A DNA stretch of 64,000 nucleotides. It comes from DSWT01 sp035373625 (GTDB lineage: Bacteria > Chloroflexota > Anaerolineae > B4-G1 > SLSP01). Under the pieces are notes generated by a model, which saw nothing but the letters and a program-made list of their open reading frames with translations, had not been told where the DNA came from and ran no database searches. The stretch lies in assembly GCA_035373625.1 (NCBI GenBank), contig DAOSNS010000003.1, forward strand, positions 124,001 through 188,000. The letters are read 5' to 3'. Both the position numbers and the translations under genes were made by a program. This document shows positions 1 through 8,332 of this stretch, in pieces; positions within the stretch are counted from its first letter, which is position 1, and the number at the start of each line of letters is the position of its first letter.

Positions 1-60
1 ACACCCGCCGAACGCGATTTGATCATGGGCGGCAATGCGGCGAAGCTGTTCAACCTTTAA
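1..60 (+). CDS. Amidohydrolase-like protein, 3' end only
   Basis: The frame that opens at base 1 reads 20 codons and ends LIMGGNAAKLFNL followed by TAA. This ending (GGNAA-LF-L) is the usual C-terminus of metal-dependent amidohydrolase-2 family TIM-barrel hydrolases, where the last helix follows the barrel. Only the tail is in the window, so the substrate cannot be judged. Its stop overlaps the stop of the convergent creatininase-family gene, leaving no spacer between the two. Confidence 0.55.
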   Translation, partial: TPAERDLIMGGNAAKLFNL

Positions 61-854
61 CGAGGATTTTGCAATTCCGCGCTCCGCTTGAAGAATTCGC
101 GGGTGAGGAACGGCACGACCTGATCGGCTTTGACCGCCGCGATGTACTCCGCCAGATTATCAACCTCCAGTTGGCGCAGAGCAAGGCCCTTTTCGCGCGT
201 GGCGGGACGAGCGTCGCCGGCGTAATGATTGGGGTAGTTCGCGTACCACCAGATGCCGGTATACGTTGCCGGCACATGGTGCAGCCGGTTGAGGGGCAGC
301 GCCGGCTCCGCCGGAACGCGCGTCATATCCACCAGCTCCGGGTAGTTCGCCAGGGTGATGGATGTTTCACATTCGCAGGCGTGGCCGTGCAGCTCGGTCT
401 CCACGATGGCTTCCCAGCGTGCCTGCCGCTCCGGCGTGAGGCCCTCCGGCAGATACAGGGAGTACGGTTTCTCCTCCCACAACGCACACTGCGCCAGGAA
501 ATGCAGCAGATGTATGTTGCCCCCGTGCCCGTTGAAAAGGATGATCTTCTTGAAGCCATTGCGGCCGATTTCATCGCAGACGCCCTGGATGACCTCCAAC
601 AGCAGCGTAGGTCTAAGCGTCACCGCGCCGGGGAAGCAGCGTGCCTCGTAAATCTGGCCGAAGTAAAACGGCGGGAAGACCACCGCCGGTTCACGCTCCG
701 CCGCGATGCACGCGATCTTGTGCGCATTGAGGTAATCCGTGCCCAAGGGAAGATGCTCGCTGTGCTTCTCCAGCACACCCAGCGCCAGGATGCAGACACC
801 CGTCGTGCGGACGGCTTCCGCAAACGCCGCCACAGTCAAGTTTTCCCATTGCAT
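57..854 (-). CDS. Creatininase-family amidohydrolase
   Basis: 265 aa, the normal size for the creatininase/creatinine amidohydrolase family, cytosolic metal enzymes that open cyclic or linear amides. The metal-binding signature is visible near residue 30 (EKHSEHLPLGTD, with the Glu, His and Asp ligands) and again near residue 108 (FNGHGGN). The family spans creatininase, FAPy deformylase (ArfB) and mycofactocin MftE, and nothing here fixes the substrate. The start is ATG with an AAGGAGGAACG ribosome-binding site just upstream. It is convergent with the amidohydrolase tail, and the two may belong to a catabolic neighbourhood extending left of the window. Confidence 0.85.
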   Translation of the reverse strand: MQWENLTVAAFAEAVRTTGVCILALGVLEKHSEHLPLGTDYLNAHKIACIAAEREPAVVFPPFYFGQIYEARCFPGAVTLRPTLLLEVIQGVCDEIGRNGFKKIILFNGHGGNIHLLHFLAQCALWEEKPYSLYLPEGLTPERQARWEAIVETELHGHACECETSITLANYPELVDMTRVPAEPALPLNRLHHVPATYTGIWWYANYPNHYAGDARPATREKGLALRQLEVDNLAEYIAAVKADQVVPFLTREFFKRSAELQNPR

Positions 855-936
855 AGTCGTTCCTCCTTATAGCCGTCAGCCTTCAACGATTGGCTCTCAG
901 CGTTATCATCTCCGGCTAAAAACGGGTAGCTGATGA

Positions 937-1065
937 CTACTCCAACCATGCTTCGAAGACAGCCGCGACGTTCTCCGTCGGTACGTCGTTGCCCCATTCA
1001 CACTGAGCAATGACGCCGCCGGTGCCATCGTCGAGGGCGCGGCGCACGCGCCGCACGCCCTCCTT
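937..1065 (-). pseudogene. C-terminal fragment, possibly uroporphyrinogen decarboxylase-like
   Basis: About 41 codons in the minus frame read ...GGVIAQCEWGNDVP-ENVAAVFEAWLE then TAG. The pattern (Gly-rich strand, a hydrophobic VIAQ-like strand, then V-P-EN and a helix) resembles the last strand and helix of URO-D superfamily proteins. There is no start codon with a usable ribosome-binding site; the fragment begins directly after the TGA of the ABC ATPase and is in frame with it. It looks like the surviving 3' end of a gene whose 5' part was lost or replaced. The family call is from pattern only. Confidence 0.35.
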
Positions 1066-1806
1066 TCAATGCAGAATTTGACTCAAAAAGCGTTTTGTTC
1101 GCTCATGTTGCGGGGCCGTAAACAGAAGCTCCGGTGTGGTGACTTCGATGATCTGCCCCTGGTCCATAAAGACGATGCGTTTGGCAGCCGCGCGGGCAAA
1201 GCCCATCTCGTGAGAGACAACGATCATCGTCATACCCTCGCGGGCCAAATCGAGCATCACATCGAGCACTTCCTTGATCATCTCCGGGTCGAGGGCTGAG
1301 GTCGGTTCGTCGAAGAGCATGATCTTCGGTTCCATCGCCAACGAGCGCGCAATGGCGACGCGCTGCTGCTGCCCGCCGGAGAGTTGCTCCGGGTAAGCGT
1401 CGGCCTTTTCGGGGATGCCGACCTTCGTCAGCAGACTGTGGGCCGTGGCGACAGCACGCTCGCGGTCCCATTTGTGCACGGTCATCGGCCCCAGGATGAT
1501 GTTTTCGGTCACCGTCATGTGCGGGAAGAGGTTGAATTGCTGGAAAACCATCCCCACCTCGGCACGCATCTGATTGATTTGACGCTCGTCACCGCGAATC
1601 TCCACACCATCAATGCTGATCGAGCCGCTGGTAGGAGTCTCCAAACGGTTGATGCAGCGCAGCAAGGTGGACTTCCCCGATCCACTCGGCCCGATGATAA
1701 CGACGACTTCTCCCCTCTCCACATCCAGGCTCACATCGTTAAGTGCGTGGATACGACCAAAACGCTTGTGTAAATTCCGAATCTGTACTATTGGCATTGT
1801 ACTCAT
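1066..1806 (-). CDS. glnQ: Polar amino-acid ABC transporter ATP-binding protein (GlnQ/HisP type)
   Basis: 246 aa from the chosen start. Order of motifs: Walker A GPSGSGKST, Q-loop VFQQFNLFPHMTV, signature LSGGQQQRVAIAR, Walker B IMLFDEPTSALDPE and the switch histidine VVSHEMGFA. The FDEPTSALDPEM-EV and GMTM-VVSHEMGFAR wording is typical of the polar amino-acid uptake family (GlnQ, HisP, ArtP). ATG at 1806 follows GGGGAG at seven bases; longer in-frame starts overlap the permease gene. It lies 41 bp after the permease in the same transcript. No substrate-binding protein gene is present in the window, so the amino acid carried is unknown. Confidence 0.93.
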   Translation of the reverse strand: MSTMPIVQIRNLHKRFGRIHALNDVSLDVERGEVVVIIGPSGSGKSTLLRCINRLETPTSGSISIDGVEIRGDERQINQMRAEVGMVFQQFNLFPHMTVTENIILGPMTVHKWDRERAVATAHSLLTKVGIPEKADAYPEQLSGGQQQRVAIARSLAMEPKIMLFDEPTSALDPEMIKEVLDVMLDLAREGMTMIVVSHEMGFARAAAKRIVFMDQGQIIEVTTPELLFTAPQHERTKRFLSQILH

Positions 1807-1847
1807 TCTATAGCTCCCCAAAATGGTCGGTAGATTGCTGATCATTC

Positions 1848-3050
1848 TCAATCTCTGATGATGTGGGTGCGTGCAAAACGGTCGTGCAGCGGCTCGCCAG
1901 TAGATGACCACAACATCCACAGCAGACTCAGGCCGGGCAAGGGCAGAATCAGGAACAGCAGCCGCCTGAACGCCTGCGACAGCGTCGGATGCGCGCCTTC
2001 GCCATCGGTAAGGCGCAATCCCACCGCCATCATCCCCGGCGTGCGTCCGGCGCGCGTCCAGAAAAACAGGACATAGACGGCGCCGAGGAGCACCATCACC
2101 ACCAGCAAAACGAGATATGGCGATGCAAGGGGAATCACTGCGCCTATGGCCTGAATCAACCCATAGACGATCAGGCCGATAAAGTCCAGCACCACCAGGT
2201 CAACCACCCCACCGGCCAGGCGATGCATCAACGTCACCGGCTGCTCCTTGTTCTGGCGCGACATCCCCTGCTCGATGTAAAAGACGACGCGCGAGAAGAT
2301 CAACGTCACCAGCAGGTAAACCAACGCCACCAGCGTATACGTCTCAAAGTAGGCGAAGGTGCGCGACGCATACTCGCGGCCCCGACGGAGCATATCGGAG
2401 ATCGCCAGTACCGAGACCAACGACGAGTCTTTGAGCATGGCAATGAACTCGTTGCCGACCGGCGGCAGAATGACGCGCACCGCCTGAGGGATGATCACAT
2501 AGCGCATCGCCTGCCCGCGTGTAAGCCCCAACGCACGGGCTGCCTCCATCTGACCTTTGGGGATGGATTGAATCCCACCCCGGAACGTCTCGCCGATGTA
2601 CGCGCCATAACAGATCGTCAACCCCAGTACGGCAGAAACCTCCGGCCCCAGCCGAATGAAGCGGGACATCGCATAATAAATCCAAAACAACTGCGCCAGC
2701 AGTGGGATGCCGCGAATCACTTCAACATACAGCGAGGCCAGTGTATTGAAGGCCGGGTTGGTCGCCGTGCGCCCCAACCCCGCAATCAAGCCCAGGATGA
2801 GCGCGAGCGTCATCGAAACAATGGTGATCTGGAATGTGACCACTAACCCATCACCGATGAATTGCACAATCTCCCAATAGGGGTCGGGTTTGAGCACCGT
2901 CGCCCCGATGATGAAGACCATCGCCAGGATGATGGCGATCCACCAGGCGATCAGCAGGCTACGTTCACGCGGGATCAGCGCGCTGTCATCCTGTTGCCAG
3001 CCGTGTAGATGTGGAGCAGACTTGACTGTGTGTGACTCGACAGATTTCAT
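1848..3050 (-). CDS. Amino-acid ABC transporter permease (HisM family) fused to an RDD domain
   Basis: 400 aa, about 100-150 longer than ordinary His/Glu/Gln/Arg permeases. Residues ~25-265 are a complete HisM-type permease (IVQFIGDGLVVTFQITIVS at the front, then the EAARALGLTRGQAMRYVIIPQA coupling loop). From ~274 a second membrane module begins (RLAGGVVDLVVLDFIG), with a 'GRTPGMMAVGLRLTDGEG' loop and the final 'GEPLHDRFART' motif, the hallmarks of an RDD domain. RDD domains are usually free-standing small membrane proteins, some with Na+(Li+)/H+ antiporter activity. The joint is continuous with no frameshift or stop. ATG follows GAGGGGGAAATT. Co-transcribed with the downstream ATPase. Confidence 0.92.
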   Translation of the reverse strand: MKSVESHTVKSAPHLHGWQQDDSALIPRERSLLIAWWIAIILAMVFIIGATVLKPDPYWEIVQFIGDGLVVTFQITIVSMTLALILGLIAGLGRTATNPAFNTLASLYVEVIRGIPLLAQLFWIYYAMSRFIRLGPEVSAVLGLTICYGAYIGETFRGGIQSIPKGQMEAARALGLTRGQAMRYVIIPQAVRVILPPVGNEFIAMLKDSSLVSVLAISDMLRRGREYASRTFAYFETYTLVALVYLLVTLIFSRVVFYIEQGMSRQNKEQPVTLMHRLAGGVVDLVVLDFIGLIVYGLIQAIGAVIPLASPYLVLLVVMVLLGAVYVLFFWTRAGRTPGMMAVGLRLTDGEGAHPTLSQAFRRLLFLILPLPGLSLLWMLWSSTGEPLHDRFARTHIIRD

Positions 3051-3163
3051 AATTTCCCCCTCTTCTAAAAATGGTGATCAGGGATTCAGGACCGGGGATC
3101 AGGATACTGCTCACCCCCTACTCCTGAATTCCTTTCTAAAAGCAAAAGTTGAAAATACGTTAG

Positions 3164-3184
3164 AATCCGTTCAATCCATTGACA
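3164..3184 (+). repeat. 21-bp intergenic repeat, exact copy at 58036-58056
   Basis: A 21-bp word beginning AATCCGTTCAATCC and ending TTGACA occurs here and again, identically, at 58036-58056. Shorter related copies sit at 55281-55300 and 42804-42817, three of the four being preceded by AGTTGAAAA. All lie in or at the edge of intergenic spaces. Confidence 0.6.
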
Positions 3185-3212
3185 AATTTCCATTCGCCGG
3201 TAAACCAACGGT

Positions 3213-3950
3213 CTATTCCCCGGTCAGGTTCAAAATCATCAATCGCTCGTAGAAATCCTGAACAGGACGGCCGGCGGCCAATGCGGCCTGTATGGCGTCG
3301 GCGACCTCGTTTGGGCCATGGCCGCGCGCCCATTGAGGCAGATGCGCCACGTCGCTGATCAGGCCGAAGGGGTCGAAGCCCAGACGTGCGTAAGTAGTCC
3401 AGGGCAGATGGCCCGCCGCGACGGCAAACTCGAACAGGCCACTTGGCGCGCCGAGTGCCAACACCGTCGTGTAATCGTGATCCCACGCCCAGCGCATGGA
3501 GGCGCGCACCAACGCCGTGCCGATGCCCCGGCTAAAATAGCGCGGGTCGGCACCTTTGTAGATCGTCGGCGTACCCGCGCCTTCTTCGACTTCCTGTTGG
3601 AAGCTCTCCAACGTCCGTCCGACATGACAACAGGCATGGCACCATGCCGGCCCCGATAATTCCAGGTTCACCGAGCCGGTCATCTGCCGCCACCAGTCGG
3701 GGCGCCACCAGTGATTCCAGGTCGGCCAGTCAGGGTTATCCTGATCGGGTAGGACGATGCGATAGCAATGCAGTTGCGCGACGCAACGGTCGCCTTCCCA
3801 GGCCGCCATGCCGATGGTTCCCTGCGTCTCGAAGAGCCGCAGTAACGTCTCGCGCTCCGGGGGCCAGCACCGCAAAGGGATGCGGTCAAGCTCATCTGGC
3901 CGAATGGGCCGGATCGTGATAGGAATGTCGTTTGGGGATAGCAGCGTCAT
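3213..3950 (-). CDS. GNAT-family N-acetyltransferase
   Basis: 245 aa. The acetyl-CoA loop is recognisable at ~170-190 (YFSRGIGTALVRASMRWAWDHDY, R/Q-x-x-G-x-G/A equivalent), followed by the GNAT ending YARLGFDPFGLISDV. The N-terminal part is Trp- and Cys/His-rich (WCHACCHVG) and longer than a minimal GNAT fold, so it may carry a substrate-recognition insert. No specific substrate can be proposed. The ATG has a strong GGGAGGGAGG site. It is upstream of the HisM-RDD permease on the same strand, with a 160-bp spacer containing a dispersed intergenic repeat. Confidence 0.8.
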   Translation of the reverse strand: MTLLSPNDIPITIRPIRPDELDRIPLRCWPPERETLLRLFETQGTIGMAAWEGDRCVAQLHCYRIVLPDQDNPDWPTWNHWWRPDWWRQMTGSVNLELSGPAWCHACCHVGRTLESFQQEVEEGAGTPTIYKGADPRYFSRGIGTALVRASMRWAWDHDYTTVLALGAPSGLFEFAVAAGHLPWTTYARLGFDPFGLISDVAHLPQWARGHGPNEVADAIQAALAAGRPVQDFYERLMILNLTGE

Positions 3951-4066
3951 CGTATTCCTCCCTCCCTTTGAACGTTATTCTCATCCAATCGCCGGTAAAC
4001 CCATAAGTCAAAGAGAATGAACCATGTGACAACTGTATTGTAGTCTGTTTTTCAGGAGTGACAAAA

Positions 4067-4121
4067 GCCGTTTGACAGGGTCTCATTAACGAGAACGATA
4101 AAGCCTGCCGTTTGACAGGGT
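4067..4121 (+). repeat. Duplicated 15-bp element GCCGTTTGACAGGGT, 40 bp apart
   Basis: Identical copies start at 4067 and 4107. The second contains the TTGACA of the tetR promoter. Between them TCTCATTAACGAGA (4081-4094) is a near-palindrome. The first copy has no matching -10, so it may be an upstream binding site or the scar of a promoter duplication. Confidence 0.55.
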
Positions 4122-4165
4122 GCTTTTTTGTCGTATAATTACTCATATAATGAGTAATTACTCAT
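4112..4165 (+). promoter_or_regulatory. Consensus sigma-70 promoter with overlapping palindromic operator
   Basis: TTGACA (4112-4117), 16-bp spacer, TATAAT (4134-4139): both hexamers match consensus exactly. The -10 overlaps ATTACTCAT (4138-4146), which pairs with ATGAGTAAT (4150-4158) across 3 bp. The same ATGAGTAAT also forms the perfect 16-bp palindrome ATGAGTAATTACTCAT (4150-4165). Three half-sites over the -10 and transcription start are what an autorepressing TetR-family protein would need, and the next gene is such a regulator. Confidence 0.8.
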
Positions 4166-4204
4166 ATTATTATAACCGTAATTAAACCGAAAGAGTGAGG
4201 TGGT

Positions 4205-4843
4205 ATGAGCGGTAAGAAAAGAGGCCCACTTTTCCCAGGCCGACGCCAGCGTCGTATTGAACGGCGCCGCCGCGAAATCATCGCCGTGGCGGCGCAGATT
4301 TTTGCCCAAAAGGGCTATGCCAATACGACAACCAAAGAGCTGGCCGATGCGGCCGACATGGCCGAGGGGACGCTTTACAATTACTTCAGCGGCAAACGGG
4401 AAATCCTGCTTGCCATCCTTAATGAGATGTGCGTTCCTATTGACGCGCTGTTGCAGAACGCGCAGGTCCCCAAAACCCGCGATGATTTTATCCGCATTGT
4501 CGAAAACGGCCTGGGCATTTTTGTCGCGCAATTGGATTTCACCCGCACGCTGTTGACCGAAATCTGGGTGGATGATACGGTGCTCAATGATTTTGTCATC
4601 GGGCGATTGCAGTACATCGGCGAGGCCGTGCGGAATTTCATCATCCGAGGGATCGAAGGCGGGAATTTCCGTCCGCTGGACATCGAAACGACGACATTGA
4701 TGGTATTGGGGACGTTCCTGGCGCTCATCTTCCCCATTGTGCGGGGCATGAAGCCCATTCCCACAGCCGAAGAACGCCATAAGATGGCGCAAGATGCCGT
4801 GGATCTATTGTTAGACGGATTGCGAGTACGCGAGAACGGATAG
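4205..4843 (+). CDS. TetR/AcrR-family transcriptional regulator
   Basis: 212 aa. Residues ~20-66 form the TetR helix-turn-helix (II-VAAQIFAQKGYANTTTKELADAADMAEGTLYNYFSGKREIL). The all-helical C-terminal ligand and dimer domain is of ordinary length. GAGTGAGG lies five bases before ATG. It sits 8 bp ahead of the first of four efflux permeases and is almost surely the repressor of the whole run to 14.4 kb, binding the palindromes over its own promoter. The layout resembles E. coli ybiH(cecR)-ybhGFSR, where a TetR regulator precedes an HlyD-ABC-2 exporter. Confidence 0.93.
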   Translation: MSGKKRGPLFPGRRQRRIERRRREIIAVAAQIFAQKGYANTTTKELADAADMAEGTLYNYFSGKREILLAILNEMCVPIDALLQNAQVPKTRDDFIRIVENGLGIFVAQLDFTRTLLTEIWVDDTVLNDFVIGRLQYIGEAVRNFIIRGIEGGNFRPLDIETTTLMVLGTFLALIFPIVRGMKPIPTAEERHKMAQDAVDLLLDGLRVRENG

Positions 4844-4851
4844 GCCGGACG

Positions 4852-5979
4852 ATGTTACAACGTATCTGGGCTGTGCTGCAAAAGGAGTTCATCCAAACGC
4901 TGCGCGATCGGGGCACGTTGATCCTGATGTTGAGCATGCCCATCCTGCAACTGTTTTTGCTCGGCTATGCGGTGGATATGAATGTGGAGCATATTCCCAC
5001 CGTCGTCGCCGATCAAAGCCTGGATAGCTACAGTCTGGGTTATGTCAATGCGATGGTCAACACGCAGTATTTCGACGTGGTGGCGTATGTGACCAGCGAA
5101 GCAGAAGTGATCCGCGCCATTGATGCCGGGCGCGCGCAGGCCGGGATCATCATCCCGCCGGATTTCTCCGCCCGTGTAGAACGTGGCGAAGCGCAGGTGC
5201 TATTTCTCATTGATGGCTCGGACCTGTTTACCGTGCAGTCAGGGTATACGCGCGCGGCCACGATTGCGCAGGCTTATGCTGCCGAGGTGCTGCTGAAGAA
5301 AATCGCACGTTCGGGATTGGCTGTGAGCGGCGCATTGCCACTGGATACGCGGGCGCGCGTGCTTTACAATCCCGATATGCAACAGTTGTGGTTCACCATT
5401 CCCAACATGATCGCGCTGTTGATGCAGACCACGAGCATTGCGATGACTGCTGCCGCCGTGGTGCGTGAACGCGAGGCCGGCACCATCGAGCAACTGCTTG
5501 TCACACCCATCCGTCCGGCGGAGTTGCTGCTCGGCAAGATCATCCCCAACGTGATAGTCGCGCTCATCAATGTATTGACGGCAGTGGCGGTGGGGGTGTG
5601 GGTCTTCCATGTGCCCTTCAAGGGAAGTTTTGGGCTTTTTGTGGGACTGGCGATCATTTACGTTTTCTCAGGGCTGGGATTGGGCTTGTTGATTTCCACG
5701 GTTGCCAACAACCAAAAGCAATCGCAACAACTGGTGGCGATGATTATGCTGTTAGGCGTTATCCTGGGCGGGTACATTTTCCCCCGCAATACGATGCCGC
5801 CGGTGCTGCGGGCGCTGGGGACGTTGTTCCCGATGACATTCTTCATCCCTATCTCACGGGGAATTATCAGCAAGGGCGTAGGCGTGGACGCGCTATGGTC
5901 ACAAATCGCCGGGATGACCCTCTACGCGGTGGTGGTGATGGTGATCGCCGCGAAAGCGTTCCGGCAAGGACTGGAGTGA
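4852..5979 (+). CDS. ABC-2 type efflux permease (copy A)
   Basis: 375 aa with the YbhS/YbhR/DrrB-like plan: N-terminal cytoplasmic helix (RIWAVLQKEFIQTLRDRGTL), first membrane segment (~23-43), a large extracytoplasmic domain (~44-170), then five membrane segments. The coupling stretch REREAGTIEQLLVTPIRPAELLLGKI follows the second segment. It is most similar to the permease at 7124-8263: both have NVEHIP-VVADQSLD and FIP-(S/A)RGII-KG(V/I)GV. No ATPase is fused; energy must come from the ATPases downstream. Exported substrate is unknown. Confidence 0.92.
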   Translation: MLQRIWAVLQKEFIQTLRDRGTLILMLSMPILQLFLLGYAVDMNVEHIPTVVADQSLDSYSLGYVNAMVNTQYFDVVAYVTSEAEVIRAIDAGRAQAGIIIPPDFSARVERGEAQVLFLIDGSDLFTVQSGYTRAATIAQAYAAEVLLKKIARSGLAVSGALPLDTRARVLYNPDMQQLWFTIPNMIALLMQTTSIAMTAAAVVREREAGTIEQLLVTPIRPAELLLGKIIPNVIVALINVLTAVAVGVWVFHVPFKGSFGLFVGLAIIYVFSGLGLGLLISTVANNQKQSQQLVAMIMLLGVILGGYIFPRNTMPPVLRALGTLFPMTFFIPISRGIISKGVGVDALWSQIAGMTLYAVVVMVIAAKAFRQGLE

Positions 5980-5983
5980 AGCT

Positions 5984-7120
5984 ATGGCTTTGAACACGCA
6001 GCGGTTATCCGCCATCGTCAAAAAAGAGACCATCCAGATGGTGCGGGATTGGCCAACTTTGCTGATGATCATTCTCATGCCCGTCATCGAGCTTATGTTG
6101 TTCGCCTACGTGGGCGATTTGACGCTCGACCATTTGCCCACAGCCGTTGCCGATATGAGTCGTGATTCCAACAGCCGTGCCTTCATCAATGCGCTGGAGG
6201 TTTCGAGCTTCTTCGACGTGGTTGAATACGTGAACAGCGAGAATGAGGTCATCCGCGCCATTGACGAAGGCCGGGTCAACGTAGGGCTGGTGATTCCGCC
6301 GGATTTCGCCGGGCGGATCGCACGCGGCACCGCGCAAGCGTTGGTGATCATTGACGGGTCAGATGCGTTTGTAGTGCAATCGGGATACAGTGCGGCGTTG
6401 GCGATTGCGCAGGTCCATGGGATGCAGTTGATGCTGCAAACCGCCGCGCAGATGGGGATGGCCGGGATGGGACAACTGCCTATCAACACAAGCACGCGCA
6501 TTCTCTACAATCCCAACATTGACCAGATCGTCTTCCTTATCCCCGGCCTGGCGGCGATGCTGCTACAACTCATCGGCGTCAATGCAACGGTGATGGCGGT
6601 GGTGCGTGAGCGTGAGCTGGGCACGATGGAACAGATGCTCGTCACACCGGCGCGGCCTCTGGAGCTGATCCTCGGCAAGATTGTGCCGCCCATCGCCCTG
6701 ATCGCCGTAGACCTGCTCATCATCATCCTGCTCGGCGTCTACTGGTTCAAGGTGCCGATTCGAGGATCGCTGTGGCTGTTTAGCTGGCTTTCGCTGTTAT
6801 TCATCATTTCCGGGCTGGGGATGGGATTGGCGCTCTCCACCATCTCCAAAAACCAGAAACAGGCGCAGCAGATTTCGGCAGTGGTGATGATGCTTTCGAT
6901 CCTGCTGACCGGTTTGATTTATCCACGTGCCACGATGCCGCCACTGGTGCGCACCATCGGCAATTTGATTCCGGCGACTTACTTTGTCCGCATTGCGCGG
7001 GGGATTATGACCAAAGGCGTGGGGCTGGCGTTTATGTGGGAAGACGTTCTCGCACTGGCGATTTATGGAGCCATCATCGTAGCCCTTTCGACGGCAACGT
7101 TCAAGAAGCGGCTGGACTGA
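5984..7120 (+). CDS. ABC-2 type efflux permease (copy B)
   Basis: 378 aa with the same architecture as its neighbours. It is not the closest relative of the gene beside it: VADMSRDSNSRAFINAL, NPNIDQIVFLIPGLAAMLLQ and the TFKKRLD end match the permease at 8333-9481. The coupling motif is RERELGTMEQMLVTPARPLELILGKIVPP. It begins 4 bp after copy A. A and B probably form a heterodimeric membrane channel, as YbhS and YbhR do. Confidence 0.92.
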   Translation: MALNTQRLSAIVKKETIQMVRDWPTLLMIILMPVIELMLFAYVGDLTLDHLPTAVADMSRDSNSRAFINALEVSSFFDVVEYVNSENEVIRAIDEGRVNVGLVIPPDFAGRIARGTAQALVIIDGSDAFVVQSGYSAALAIAQVHGMQLMLQTAAQMGMAGMGQLPINTSTRILYNPNIDQIVFLIPGLAAMLLQLIGVNATVMAVVRERELGTMEQMLVTPARPLELILGKIVPPIALIAVDLLIIILLGVYWFKVPIRGSLWLFSWLSLLFIISGLGMGLALSTISKNQKQAQQISAVVMMLSILLTGLIYPRATMPPLVRTIGNLIPATYFVRIARGIMTKGVGLAFMWEDVLALAIYGAIIVALSTATFKKRLD

Positions 7121-7123
7121 GGC

Positions 7124-8263
7124 ATGACGATGTTGCGGCGTATATGGGCGGTGATGCAGAAGGAATTCATTCAAACGTTCAGGGATCGGCGGACGCTCTT
7201 GATCCAACTGAGCCTGCCGGTGATGCAATTGCTCATTCTAGGGTACGCCATCCGCACCAACGTCGAGCACATTCCCCTTGTCGTGGCCGACCAAAGCCTG
7301 GATCGCGCCAGCCGCACCCTCGTCGAAGGGTTGATCGCATCGCAGTATTTCGATGTGGTGGACTATGTCGCCAACGAAGCACAGGCCATCCGTGCCATTG
7401 ACGAAGGACGCGCGCAGGCCGGCGTCGTGATCCTGCCCGATTTTGCGGCCAATGTCGAACGCGGCGCGGCCCAGGTTCTGTTGCTGGTGGATGGCTCGGA
7501 CATTTTCACGTCGCAGACGGCCTACAGCGCCATTACCGCCATCACCCAGAACCATTCAATGGCGGTATTGATCTCCAAACTCCAGCGTGCCGGCAAACTG
7601 CGAAACCCGGAACAGTTTTTGCCCCTGGATGCGCGGGTGCGGATTCTCTATAATCCCAATCTGGCCGATCTGTGGTTTCTCATTCCGGGGATCGTGGCGG
7701 TGATTTTGCAAACGCAGACCATCACGTTGACCGCCGCCGCGGTGGTGCGCGAGCGCGAAACCGGCACCATCGAGCAAATCCTGGTCACGCCCATCCTGCC
7801 CATCGAGTTGCTGATCGGCAAAATCGCGCCGAACATCGTCATCGCCATCGTCAATATGCTCACCATCCTGGGACTGGGTGTGTTGTGGTTCAAGGTGCCG
7901 TTCCAGGGGGACTTCTGGCTTTTCTTCTGGCTGGCGTGTTTGTATGTGCTTTCGGGCCTGGGAATGGGATTGCTGGTGTCGGCCATCTCGCAAAATCAAA
8001 AACAATCCCAACAAATGGCCATGATGTTGATGCTCATCGGTCTGGTATTGGGGGGCTTTATGTTCCCACGTTATCTGATGCCTCCCCTGATCCGCGCGGT
8101 GGGCAATCTCTTCCCGCTCACGTACTTCATACCGCTGGCGCGGGGGATCATCACCAAAGGGATTGGGGTGACGTACTTGTGGCAACAGATCGTGGTCTTG
8201 ATCCTGTACGTGAGCGCGATCATGTTCTTCGCCACGCGCTCATTCAAACGCAATCTGGATTAA
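7124..8263 (+). CDS. ABC-2 type efflux permease (copy A')
   Basis: 379 aa; begins 3 bp after copy B. It repeats the copy A wording from the first residues (ML-RIWAV-QKEFIQT-RDR) through NVEHIP and the FPLTYFIPLARGIITKGIG stretch, which supports a block duplication A-B to A'-B'. The coupling motif RERETGTIEQILVTPILPIELLIGKIAPN is intact, so there is no sign that the copy is decaying. Confidence 0.92.
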   Translation: MTMLRRIWAVMQKEFIQTFRDRRTLLIQLSLPVMQLLILGYAIRTNVEHIPLVVADQSLDRASRTLVEGLIASQYFDVVDYVANEAQAIRAIDEGRAQAGVVILPDFAANVERGAAQVLLLVDGSDIFTSQTAYSAITAITQNHSMAVLISKLQRAGKLRNPEQFLPLDARVRILYNPNLADLWFLIPGIVAVILQTQTITLTAAAVVRERETGTIEQILVTPILPIELLIGKIAPNIVIAIVNMLTILGLGVLWFKVPFQGDFWLFFWLACLYVLSGLGMGLLVSAISQNQKQSQQMAMMLMLIGLVLGGFMFPRYLMPPLIRAVGNLFPLTYFIPLARGIITKGIGVTYLWQQIVVLILYVSAIMFFATRSFKRNLD

Positions 8264-8332
8264 TCTCTACCCAAATGAGGGACTATCAGAGAACCGAAGT
8301 CTTTTTGGGTTTCGGCCTGTTCAGGTTAGGAC

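Noticed and set aside
69..872. Long plus-strand frame opposite the creatininase gene
   Set aside because: Composition and lack of any motif show it is the antisense shadow of the real minus-strand gene.
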